Below are positions 31,895-39,026 of a stretch of DNA of 39,026 nucleotides, in pieces. This DNA comes from an uncultured Lewinella sp. (GTDB lineage: Bacteria; Bacteroidota; Bacteroidia; Chitinophagales; Saprospiraceae): contig CALEDI010000082.1 of NCBI GenBank assembly GCA_937949535.1, forward strand, positions 1 to 39,026. Reading direction: 5' to 3'. The notes beneath the pieces are model-generated. The model saw only the letters and a program-made list of their open reading frames with translations. It was not told the origin of the DNA and made no database searches. How positions within the stretch are numbered: position 1 is the first letter of the stretch; each line of letters starts with the position of its first letter. Made by a program: the position numbers and the translations under genes.

Positions 31895-32890
31895 CTATTT
31901 ACTGGAAATCTCTAATGAACCATTCTTGATCTGGCGCAAGCCACTCTTCAGGTACTTACAGATTTCTTTCTTGCTGTCTTCGGTTAGGCCATCGAAGTTT
32001 GCAACCTGGTTGAGCAGGGTGTCTTTTAGGCTCACCAAGTGATCGGCAGCATCGTCGAAGTTGGGCGCATCGGCAAATTCCCAAATCAGAATACGGTCAG
32101 TAACCCTGTTCTGGTTGAGGTGGCTCATCCCTTTGGCGTAGCTGGCGTTTACGAGGCCGGTGTAATCGAAGTCGTAAGGGACAAAGACGTTTTGGCCGTC
32201 GGCTTCGGTAATCATTTTAAGGTTCCGCACCATGCGGGTGCTGTAGTCGATGTTACCAATCATGAACTGAAACAAGGCGACGGTTTCGGCGTTGGCTACG
32301 TTGCTAAGCGGCATATTGTAGCAGTCGTTGCAAGCTTTGGCTTCGAGGCGGTTCTTCATTTCGTCGACGTCCTCAATGAGGATAGCGTAGCTGGTGGTCG
32401 TGCTACCGTCGGCAGTGTTTACGTAGGTGATGGTTAGGAGCTGGGTGCGGAAGCTGGCTTCGTTATTGACGGTGCGGTAGAGTTCGTAGACGAGTTGCTC
32501 GCGGAGCAGGGCGTCTTGGCCAGCTTCGTCGTTGGTGCAGTGGGTTACCAGTTTGAAGTCGTTGTGGGTATTAAGGCCAGCGGCGCGAAGGCCAGCTTTC
32601 TTGAAGCGTAGTTTCAGCGGGGGCATCGCGCAGGTCTTGCGGCGGAACTTCCCTCGGACGGCAACTTCGAGGTCAAGGACTTCACCGTTCTGAATTACTT
32701 GGGCAGGCATGAAGTCTACCTTTCTGCGGTATACTTCTAAGCTGTCGAAGTTGACGTGTAGCTCAATGTTGGTGTTGTTCTCCGCCATCCAGCGGTCGAA
32801 GATGCTGCTTCCCACTTTCTCAGTGCTAGAAGCAAAAATAGTACAGCTAATAAGAAGACTGTAAAGAGAAGTGAGGAAGAAGCGTTTCAT
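31895..32890 (-). CDS. CotH-like secreted protein
   Basis: This 331-residue protein has a signal peptide (cleavage near IFASS, residue 21) and features of the CotH kinase-like family. These are VRGKFRRKTCAMPPLKLRF near residue 79-97, FKLVTHCTND, LLREQLVYELYRTV, YAILIEDVDEMKNRL, QFMIGNIDYSTRM and VPYDFDYTGLVNASYA. The DFD-type segment parallels the metal-binding part of the kinase fold. CotH proteins phosphorylate secreted proteins, but many Bacteroidota homologues are uncharacterised, so activity is unproven. It is probably exported to the periplasm or surface and stands alone on its strand. Its upstream region carries a 20-bp-periodic direct repeat that could regulate it or the divergent GntP gene. 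Confidence 0.7.
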   Translation of the reverse strand: MKRFFLTSLYSLLISCTIFASSTEKVGSSIFDRWMAENNTNIELHVNFDSLEVYRRKVDFMPAQVIQNGEVLDLEVAVRGKFRRKTCAMPPLKLRFKKAGLRAAGLNTHNDFKLVTHCTNDEAGQDALLREQLVYELYRTVNNEASFRTQLLTITYVNTADGSTTTSYAILIEDVDEMKNRLEAKACNDCYNMPLSNVANAETVALFQFMIGNIDYSTRMVRNLKMITEADGQNVFVPYDFDYTGLVNASYAKGMSHLNQNRVTDRILIWEFADAPNFDDAADHLVSLKDTLLNQVANFDGLTEDSKKEICKYLKSGLRQIKNGSLEISSK

Positions 32891-33022
32891 GATCTTTTAT
32901 ATTGATGGGTCTGTTTTAAGAGACTCGCTTTTTATTAAATGGTTGCACTTAGTGAGGGTGTTTTATTCCTCTTGTGCTTTGATGAATCAAATGTCGGGGT
33001 AGCAGGTCGTCTCAAAAAAATC

Positions 33023-33059
33023 GTTCGACGAATGCTTGTCCAGTTCGACGAATGCTTGT
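33023..33059 (+). promoter_or_regulatory. Tandem direct repeat, 20-bp period
   Basis: GTTCGACGAATGCTTGT occurs at 33023-33039 and again at 33043-33059, exactly 20 bp apart, about two helical turns. A diverged, inverted GTTGAACG follows at 33066. This geometry suits a dimeric regulator, such as a LytTR-type protein, binding one face of the DNA. It is 133 bp upstream of the CotH-like start. Confidence 0.5.
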
Positions 33060-33133
33060 TTTTGTCGTTGAACGGGCGTGACTTTATACCCCTTTACCGT
33101 CTAATCAGCCATTTTTGAGCGTTCTCAGAAGTT

Positions 33134-33150
33134 GGCGCGGCCGCAGGTGC
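33134..33150 (-). repeat. 17-bp NotI-containing motif, exact copy 4
   Basis: Exact GCACCTGCGGCCGCGCC on the minus strand, in the divergent CotH-like/GntP promoter region. Confidence 0.9.
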
Positions 33151-33364
33151 GGAGTAAGTTAAACGGCAATAATAGCTGTGCTAGGATCGTGCCAAAAACT
33201 TTTAACACTGCTTATCAGTTACTTACACCTTAAATTTATTCTTCACCTGTCCGATTCTGAACGCTTGGGTGTACGGTATTGGGAGGCATTGGGGCATATC
33301 ACGGCGGCGGAATTGTATTACAACTCCCCATTCCCCCTACATTTACCCTCCCAACCCATTGATT

Positions 33365-34687
33365 ATGCTCTCCGGACTCTCCCTCTTACTCGCCATTGCC
33401 GTAGCGGTCGTTTTTCTGATTGTCAGTAGCAGTAAGCTCAAATGGCATCCGTTTTTCGGGTTGTTGGCTGCGGCGGCGGGGCTTGGTTTGGTAATTGGAC
33501 TGGATTTGCCGACGGTCACAGGTTTGCTGAAAGAGGGCTTCGGGGGGCTCATCGGGGCGGTGGGTTTGCTCATCGTTTTAGGCAGCGTTATTGGGGTGAG
33601 TCTGGAGCGCTCCGGCGCTGCGCGCCGGATTGCCGACCTCCTGATCGGCAACGGCAGTCACCCAGGGCTGCGGCTGGTGGTGCTCGGGGCCGTCATCTCC
33701 GTACCGGTGTTTTGCGACAGCGGTTTCATCATCTTGGCGGGTTTGTTGCCTGCGCTGGCCCTGCGGGCCGGCAGCAAGATCGCTCCGTTGGCCCTCAGCT
33801 TGGCTGGGGGGCTGTACCTCACGCATACGCTCATCCCCCCAACGCCGGGGCCACTGGCCGCAGCGGCCAACTTGGGCGCAGACGAGTTCGTCGGTACCAT
33901 CATGCTCCTCGGCGCAATCGTCAGCCTGCCGGTCATCTTCGTTACCTGGAAGGCCAGCGGTTGGCTGGGCAACCGAATCAGCGCCGTGCTCCCTGCCCAG
34001 CCCGAGGGCGAAGACGCGCCTCCCCTCCCCTCTTTGCTTCAGAGTTTGTTGCCGCTCTTGGTCCCCATCCTCCTCATCGGCTTGGGCTCGGTCTTGAAAC
34101 TCGCCACAGACGGCATCGGCACCGAGGCCTATATACTATGGTTGTGTGACCCTACCGTTGCGCTGGCTTTGGGTTGTGTCCCTGCTTTGTTGCTCCCCTC
34201 CTCCGGAACGAAGGCCAGCTGGATTGGGGACGGACTGGCCCTAGCCGGCCCCATCCTGATCATCACGGGTTTGGGCGGCGCCTTCGGCGCCATCCTGAAG
34301 GCGTCCTCTTTGGCCGACGATGTTGCGCTGTGGGCCGGCGAAGCGGCCCTCTCCCCTACCGCGCTGCTTTGCCTCGGCTGGGCCGTGGCGGCCCTGATGA
34401 AGACGGCCCAAGGCTCAAGCACCGGCGCACTAGTGATCGCCTCCGGCATCATCGCGCCGCTGCTGCCGCTGGCGGGCTTCGAGTCCGCTACCGATCTGGC
34501 CCTCATGACGCTCGCCATCGGCGGCGGCGCAATGACGGTTAGCCACGCCAACGATTCCTACTTCTGGGTCGTCACTCGTTTCTCTGGCATCGAGGTGGCA
34601 GATGCTTACCGGAGCTATACGCCGCTTACGGCAGTGATGGGGGCTACGGTTTTGGTGGTGGTGGTTTTGTTGGGGTGGGTGATTTAA
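33365..34687 (+). CDS. GntP-family gluconate/organic-acid:H+ symporter
   Basis: This 440-residue inner-membrane protein has about 12 hydrophobic segments and matches the GntP family. FGLLAAAAGLGLVIGL and EGFGGLIGAVGLLIVLGSVIG near the N-terminus, PVFCDSGFIILAGLLPALA with the conserved C-D-S-G-F, and LTHTLIPPTPGPLAAA are family signatures. Members take up gluconate or related sugar acids, some D-serine. The start at 33365 is preferred over an in-frame ATG at 33269, which would add 32 non-family residues. No gluconate kinase or sugar-acid genes flank it, so the substrate is uncertain. It ends 6 bp before the convergent ATPase gene. Confidence 0.9.
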   Translation: MLSGLSLLLAIAVAVVFLIVSSSKLKWHPFFGLLAAAAGLGLVIGLDLPTVTGLLKEGFGGLIGAVGLLIVLGSVIGVSLERSGAARRIADLLIGNGSHPGLRLVVLGAVISVPVFCDSGFIILAGLLPALALRAGSKIAPLALSLAGGLYLTHTLIPPTPGPLAAAANLGADEFVGTIMLLGAIVSLPVIFVTWKASGWLGNRISAVLPAQPEGEDAPPLPSLLQSLLPLLVPILLIGLGSVLKLATDGIGTEAYILWLCDPTVALALGCVPALLLPSSGTKASWIGDGLALAGPILIITGLGGAFGAILKASSLADDVALWAGEAALSPTALLCLGWAVAALMKTAQGSSTGALVIASGIIAPLLPLAGFESATDLALMTLAIGGGAMTVSHANDSYFWVVTRFSGIEVADAYRSYTPLTAVMGATVLVVVVLLGWVI

Positions 34688-34693
34688 CATAGG

Positions 34694-36142
34694 TCATTCC
34701 CCAACAAAAAGCGCATCCATCGTAATGGATTGATCTACGGTGCTGCGGCTGTGCGCGTTTTCCGTGATCGGGAAGGTCTGGATTAGGGTTGTCTGGATTT
34801 GCTTTCTCGTCTTGGTTGCGGCCTTAAACAGGGTAACTTTCCGGCGAAGGGCTTCCATACCTGCTTTGTCTAAGAGGAAGTCTTCGGCGTAGAACTTGAT
34901 TTCGCACAGGTTGATTACGTGGTCGTTGCGGTCGATCAGTAAGTCTATCTGCACTCCGGGGATTTCTGGAGTCGAGCGGTGGAGGTAGGTAGAAGCCTCT
35001 GAGTACAGTCCTCCGATGCGGAGGGCCGTCCGGATCTGGTCTACGTGCTTAAGGCAGATATTTTCAAAAGCGTACCCACTCCAAGACTTCCAAGTCTGTG
35101 TTTGGCTGAGGCGTTGCCAGCTTCCTTTGCCTTCGTTGCGGCGCGCCTCAATGAATTTCAGGTAGAAGTAAGAGTACTCATCGGTCAGGCGATAACGAAC
35201 ATCTCGCTTTTTCTTTCCGAAATCGTAGTAGCCCGTGATGAAGCCAGAGCTCTCCAGTTCGTCCAGTATTTTGCTTGCGCCGCCGCCATCAGACAAGTCA
35301 CTTGCGCGTAAGAGTTCTTTCCGCCCCAACCCGCTGCGCACTTCCGCCAACGACCTGATTACGCTTACGTGGCGGTCAGCATTGTCGAACAAGGCAAAGT
35401 ACAGGTTGTCGAACTCAGATTTTAACAGGCCTCCTTCGGCAAAGCAAATAGCGTCGATGTTCTGCACTGCGCTCAAGCCCGGCACTACTTCTTTCAGGTA
35501 ATGCGGGATGCCCCCCATAGCCATATAGAGCTGTAGCACGGGGTAACGGTCCATTCGGACACCACGACTGTGCAAAAATGCTTCTGTTTCACTCAGTTTA
35601 AAGGGCTTTAGAAATACACGCTTGGTGATTCGATTATACAGCCCACCTCGGTTCCTGACTACTTTATTGATCATCCAAGACGCAGCCGAACCACAAATTA
35701 CCACCACGATGTTTCGGCGAGACGCCCAACTGTTCCAAAACAAACCGAAGGCACTCAGAAAACCAGACCTCGCGGTAGCAATCCAGGGGAGTTCGTCAAA
35801 GAAGATCACCTTCTTTTTTGCGTCGGTTTGCCCTTCTAGGTATTTGATGAGCAACTGAAACGCCGCCTGCCAATCTTTGGGTACCGCAACCGGCAAAGTA
35901 GTGTTTGCGTACTGGTTCAGTTGGTCCGCAAAGTTTTGTAGCTGTCGGGTTTTGCTACTGTTCTGCAAGCCCGTCATTTCAAAGGCCAATTGCGCTCCGT
36001 AGGCTTCTCTGATCAAATAGGTTTTCCCTACTCTGCGCCGACCAATGACCGCCACCATCTCCGCTTCTGGGCTATTGTAAGCCCTTCTCAAAACCGTCAA
36101 TTCTTCCTGACGGCCAACAAACTTTGTCTCTGAAACCTCCAT
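34694..36142 (-). CDS. ATPase_2/DUF234-type ATPase with PD-(D/E)XK-like C-terminus
   Basis: This 482-residue protein starts FVGRQEELTVLRRAY, the usual entry of the ATPase_2 (archaeal-type P-loop) family. Walker A is GRRRVGKT (34-41), Walker B is KVIFFDELPW (111-120) and the sensor strand is VICGSAASWM (148-157). A helical/winged region follows (SDGGGASKILDELESSGFI), then a C-terminal domain with IDLLIDRND and EIKFY. Asp400, Glu414 and Lys416 fit the D-x(n)-E-x-K core of PD-(D/E)XK nucleases, as known for DUF234. No activity is established for the family; roles in DNA handling or defence are speculation. The coding strand is preceded by a 54-bp-periodic array of palindromes ending 33 bp before the ATG, which could be a target or operator. 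It is convergent with the GntP gene. Confidence 0.85.
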   Translation of the reverse strand: MEVSETKFVGRQEELTVLRRAYNSPEAEMVAVIGRRRVGKTYLIREAYGAQLAFEMTGLQNSSKTRQLQNFADQLNQYANTTLPVAVPKDWQAAFQLLIKYLEGQTDAKKKVIFFDELPWIATARSGFLSAFGLFWNSWASRRNIVVVICGSAASWMINKVVRNRGGLYNRITKRVFLKPFKLSETEAFLHSRGVRMDRYPVLQLYMAMGGIPHYLKEVVPGLSAVQNIDAICFAEGGLLKSEFDNLYFALFDNADRHVSVIRSLAEVRSGLGRKELLRASDLSDGGGASKILDELESSGFITGYYDFGKKKRDVRYRLTDEYSYFYLKFIEARRNEGKGSWQRLSQTQTWKSWSGYAFENICLKHVDQIRTALRIGGLYSEASTYLHRSTPEIPGVQIDLLIDRNDHVINLCEIKFYAEDFLLDKAGMEALRRKVTLFKAATKTRKQIQTTLIQTFPITENAHSRSTVDQSITMDALFVGE

Positions 36143-36174
36143 AATAAGTTGTTGTAAGGATACATTTTAGGGCA

Positions 36175-36336
36175 GTTACAGCGGATTATCAAAATGCATA
36201 TTCCGCTGCAACCATTCAAAAATACGCCCTTGCAGCGGATTATCCAAAATCATAAGCCGCTGCAACCGCCTCAAAAAAGGTAGTTACAGCGGATTATGCA
36301 AGCTTATATCTCGCGGTAAGTCTGTGAAAGATGTAC
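36175..36336 (-). repeat. 54-bp-periodic palindrome array upstream of the ATPase gene
   Basis: GTTACAGCGGATTAT or a close relative starts at 36175, 36229 and 36283, exactly 54 bp apart. In units 1 and 2 an inverted copy (TTCCGCTGCAAC at 36201, AAGCCGCTGCAA at 36254) follows, giving stems; unit 2 pairs 13 of 14 bp. Unit 3 keeps only the first arm well. The array lies on the promoter side of the ATPase/nuclease-like gene. Confidence 0.85.
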
Positions 36337-36414
36337 CACGGATGGTTTCAGGATCTGGAGATAGGGCACTACCCAAAGGCAGCGGAACCCTCACGGCCTG
36401 AAGGCCGGGCAACC

Positions 36415-38289
36415 CTACCTCACCACCGGAATACGCACAACACTAGGATACTCCGCTGAGTGGTGGACCATATTTTGGGCCACTACGCCTTTGCTTTCGT
36501 CGTAGTTCCGGCCACCGGTGTTCAGGTTGCGGCCGAAGCGGGGGAAGTTGGAGCTGGAGACTTCGATGCGGATGGAATGGCCGGGCTTGAAGTAGTTGGC
36601 CGTAGACATTGGCGTGAGGTCCACTTTATAGACCTTGCCTTTCTCCATGAAGACTTCCTTATCGTAGCCTTCGCGGTAGCGGACGCGCTGGATGGTTTCG
36701 TCGAGGTTGTAGGCGGTTCCGTCTGGGGCTACGTCGATGAGTTTGACGGTGAAGTCGGTGTCTTTTGCGTCGGAGCTGACGTAGAGGGTGGTCTCGATGC
36801 TACCGGCGATCTCGACGCCGTCGGCGAAGGGTTCGGTGGTGTAGACGAGGATGTCGTTGCGGGTTTCCATGATGCGCTGATCGAAGGCGCCGCCTTTGAC
36901 GGCGTTGCCGGTACAGCAAACATTGCCGCCGTAGCTGGGTACGGGGTTCATGGGGTCGTAGAAGAAGCCGTCGGGCTTGTCCGTTGCGGGGGCTGTGTTG
37001 CTGAGTCGGCCGTTGCCGTGGAGGGTGTTTGCGCTGCCGTCGGAGTCGAGGTAGAAGGTCTGCATTTGGGCGGCTGGCGGAGGCCAGGCGGTGCTGGTTT
37101 TCCATTCATTGCTCCCCATAACATAATACTGCACCCGCGGCCGCGCCACCTGCTTCTCCCCTTTCAGGTGTTGGGCAAAAAAGGCTTCGATCTGTTCTTG
37201 GTAGTTGAGCCGCGCATCGCCAACGGAACGCTCGCCAACGATGGTGTTTTCGGTTGCCCGCGTGTACGCGCAGTGTAGCGTTGGGGCGATGACGAGGAAC
37301 TGCTCGTCTCGCATCGCCTCCGTCGTCGCGTTCTTACGCACGTGGTTGAAGAGGGCGAGGTTGGGGCTGATGGAGACGTCGTACCAACTCGTGAACCAGA
37401 AGGCGGGCACGTCGAAGGGCATATCGTCGTGGTAGAGGCCGCCTTCATACCACGCTTTGCTGCTTGGGGTGCGGGTTACCATTTCTTCAAAGATGCCCTT
37501 GGGGCCGTTTTGGGCCCTGATGATGTCTTGCAGCGGCAGGGTTTTCAGGCCGTCTTCCCATTCCACTTTCGGGTATTCCGGGGCCATATCGTGAAATCGC
37601 TGGATGCGCAGCAGGTCTTCGCGCGTTGCGCTTGCGGGGATGCGGGGCCGCATGGGGTCGTGTTGGACGCTGTAGAGCCAGGCGATGAACAACATCTGGG
37701 TTGCGCCGCCTCGGTACCAGTTGCCCTGCTCCTGAAACTGTCCGATTTTGCCGACGCCCGCTCCGTAGCCCTGCGGCACAATGGCCTTGAGGGCGGGGTG
37801 GCCGAGGGCCGCGACGGCCATCTGCCATTCGGCGGTAGACGAGCAGCCGAGTAGGCCGATGTTGCCGTTGCTCCAGTCGCGGTCGGCCAGCCAAGTGAAG
37901 GCGTCGGGGCCGTCGGTGGTTGGCGTGCCAAGGATGTCCCAATCGCCCTCGCTGTAGTAGCGTCCGCGTTCGTTTTGCACTACGTAGGCGTAGCCGGCTT
38001 TCACCCAGTCGAGGGCGCGCTGGTAGGTGCGGGAGCGTTCTTTTCCGTCTACCCAGCCGTTCATCTGGTAGGGCGTCCGGCTCAGGATGATGGGTACTTT
38101 TTTGTCGGTTTTGGGCCGGTAGATGTCGGTGGCGAGGCGGATGCCGTCGCGCATCGGGGCCATGTGTTTCTGCTCGATGTGGGCGATCTCGGCCAGTTCG
38201 AGGTAGGCGGGGCTAGACTGGGCCGCTATTTGGGCGGGGCCGCAGGTGCAAAGTAGGAGTAAGAGGAGCAGGGGGAGGAGTTGGCGCAT
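36415..38289 (-). CDS. CocE/NonD-type alpha/beta hydrolase (X-Pro dipeptidyl-peptidase-like), secreted
   Basis: This 624-residue protein has a signal peptide (the stretch [17 protein letters not shown], cleavage near AAQ24). It has the CocE/S15 plan: an alpha/beta hydrolase core with [14 protein letters not shown] near 46-59, the nucleophile Ser150 in [12 protein letters not shown], and a C-terminal jelly-roll domain ([36 protein letters not shown]). In this branch the nucleophile motif reads G-C-S-S instead of G-x-S-Y. Members cleave X-Pro dipeptides, esters such as cocaine, or glutaryl amides, so the substrate is unknown. It is probably periplasmic or surface exposed. The codons of the signal peptide and one internal site carry 17-bp motif copies. 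It is divergent from the DUF4058 gene. Confidence 0.88.
   Translation of the reverse strand: MRQLLPLLLLLLLCTCGPAQIAAQSSPAYLELAEIAHIEQKHMAPMRDGIRLATDIYRPKTDKKVPIILSRTPYQMNGWVDGKERSRTYQRALDWVKAGYAYVVQNERGRYYSEGDWDILGTPTTDGPDAFTWLADRDWSNGNIGLLGCSSTAEWQMAVAALGHPALKAIVPQGYGAGVGKIGQFQEQGNWYRGGATQMLFIAWLYSVQHDPMRPRIPASATREDLLRIQRFHDMAPEYPKVEWEDGLKTLPLQDIIRAQNGPKGIFEEMVTRTPSSKAWYEGGLYHDDMPFDVPAFWFTSWYDVSISPNLALFNHVRKNATTEAMRDEQFLVIAPTLHCAYTRATENTIVGERSVGDARLNYQEQIEAFFAQHLKGEKQVARPRVQYYVMGSNEWKTSTAWPPPAAQMQTFYLDSDGSANTLHGNGRLSNTAPATDKPDGFFYDPMNPVPSYGGNVCCTGNAVKGGAFDQRIMETRNDILVYTTEPFADGVEIAGSIETTLYVSSDAKDTDFTVKLIDVAPDGTAYNLDETIQRVRYREGYDKEVFMEKGKVYKVDLTPMSTANYFKPGHSIRIEVSSSNFPRFGRNLNTGGRNYDESKGVVAQNMVHHSAEYPSVVRIPVVR
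37131..37147 (+). repeat. 17-bp motif variant inside the CocE/NonD gene
   Basis: GCACCCGCGGCCGCGCC differs from the consensus at one position, in the body of the minus-strand hydrolase gene, where it encodes ARPRV. It runs opposite to the gene. Confidence 0.65.
38233..38249 (-). repeat. 17-bp motif variant inside the CocE/NonD signal peptide
   Basis: On the minus strand GCACCTGCGGCCCCGCC, identical to the copy at 20790 and one mismatch from the consensus. With the preceding T it encodes CTCGPA. Confidence 0.8.
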
Positions 38290-38422
38290 TGGTATTCTGG
38301 TATTGGTTGTGGTTGGGGTTGGGGAAGGTAGGCTATTTTTGGAAACGAATAGGTGAGGCTCAACTATTTAGTGGCGTCCCTACGTTTCCTATTCGTATCT
38401 TGTTGCTAAAGTTTGCGCCGTA

Positions 38423-39026
38423 TGAAAAGTCCATTTCCGGGAATGAACCCTTTTATTGAAGGCTATAAGTGGCCGCCTTTTCATGTTTCAATGATCGTTT
38501 ATATGCAAGAAGCATTGATCGATCAGATTCCTGAAGGCTTTATTTTGGAATCTGAAACAACGCTTTACATAGAAGAGGACAGCTTTAGGGAAAAAAGAAG
38601 TTATCGTCCTGACATATCGGTGTTTAACGAACCCCGTGAATCATTCACCGCTCCGAGCCGGACGGCAACGCTTACACCACCAGACCAACGCCGTAAAAAG
38701 CTGACCACCAAGCTTCGCTCACTCCAAATTTTCGATAGTGAGCGCAAACAACTAATTACATCCATCGAGCTACTCTCTCCTACTAATAAAATAGGTGAAG
38801 GCTTGGTCAGTTATCGGAAAAAACGCCGCGAAATGCAGCTCGCGGGCATCAATATTGTGGAAATCGACTTACTGCGTGGTGGTGAACGGGTAGATGCCGC
38901 TAGTGATCATGAAACGACTTACCTCGTTGAGGTGATAGAAGAATCCAATGAAGACATCTTAGAATGGCACATAGGCTTACTTGATCCTCTGCCGACAGTT
39001 CCCGTGCCCTTATCAGCAGGTATCCC
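38423..39026 (+). CDS. DUF4058-family protein, N-terminal part (runs off the window)
   Basis: The first 201 residues are visible; the gene continues past the end. The protein starts MKSPFPGMNPFIEGYKWPPF, the hallmark opening of DUF4058. RPDISVF and ITSIELLSPTNKIGEG, then INIVEIDLLRGGERV, match the family's conserved strands. The D...E-L-L-S-P-x-N-K arrangement resembles the Uma2/PD-(D/E)XK fold, so a nuclease-like fold is possible, which is inference. Sampled composition is about 40% GC, lower than most of the window, which suggests a mobile history. The ATG follows a TAAAGTTTG run by six bases, a weak promoter-like arrangement. The family has no assigned reaction. Confidence 0.8.

Larger units (their letters stand above)
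32891..33364. other. 474-bp divergent intergenic region
   Basis: No gene is supported. It holds a direct repeat at 33023-33059 and an exact 17-bp motif at 33134-33150, and must contain the promoters of the divergent CotH-like and GntP genes. Open frames that overlap the GntP start region are in other frames or are upstream extensions without family support. Confidence 0.6.

Noticed and set aside
36460-37278. 272-codon plus-strand frame opposite the CocE/NonD gene
   Set aside because: Antisense to a confident gene; composition is Val/Gly/Ala-rich and shows no domain.

Overview
The window looks like a chromosomal segment of a Bacteroidota bacterium, most likely a Saprospiria/Lewinella-type marine heterotroph. 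This rests on a type IX secretion protein (PorQ), several Bacteroidota-typical families (DUF6503-like lipoprotein, DUF4846, CotH-like, DUF4172-Fic, TMEM220), starts without Shine-Dalgarno sequences, and promoter boxes of the Bacteroidota TAnnTTTG type. Genus-level placement is inference. No rRNA, tRNA, CRISPR array, insertion sequence or phage module was seen.

Layout: 1-8.4 kb holds a solute-binding lipoprotein, an M1 metallopeptidase, a GT4 glycosyltransferase with a membrane-anchored EEP-fold phosphatase/nuclease, a DUF6503-like lipoprotein and an AT-rich orphan. 8.4-15.6 kb holds a double CbxX-type AAA+ ATPase, divergent from a small helical protein and a 1138-residue exported protein with a probable C-terminal outer-membrane barrel; an MFS transporter follows. 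16.8-20.8 kb holds a Fic enzyme, an acetate kinase fused to a PduL-type phosphotransacylase, and a DUF4846 protein. 20.9-28.6 kb holds a C-terminal remnant of glycine C-acetyltransferase, a sulfatase, RecO, Lnt, an Omp85-family protein and PorQ. 28.6-39.0 kb holds a gamma-carbonic anhydrase, an aldo/keto reductase, small membrane proteins, a CotH-like protein, a GntP permease, an ATPase with a PD-(D/E)XK-like tail, a CocE/NonD hydrolase and a truncated DUF4058 gene.

The genes are mostly single or in pairs rather than long operons. Joint function is plausible for envelope biogenesis (Lnt, Omp85, PorQ), for acetyl-CoA/acetyl-phosphate/acetate conversion in one polypeptide, and for the AAA+/helical/outer-membrane locus, whose role is unknown.

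The most unusual layer is repeated DNA. A 17-bp motif containing a NotI octamer (GCACCTGCGGCCGCGCC) occurs four times exactly between genes and about nine times in diverged form, several of these inside signal-peptide codons. Other families are a 54-bp-periodic palindrome array upstream of the ATPase/nuclease-like gene, a 50-52-bp hairpin array upstream of the Omp85 gene, a C-rich ~55-bp family, a 26-bp family and several REP-like hairpins.
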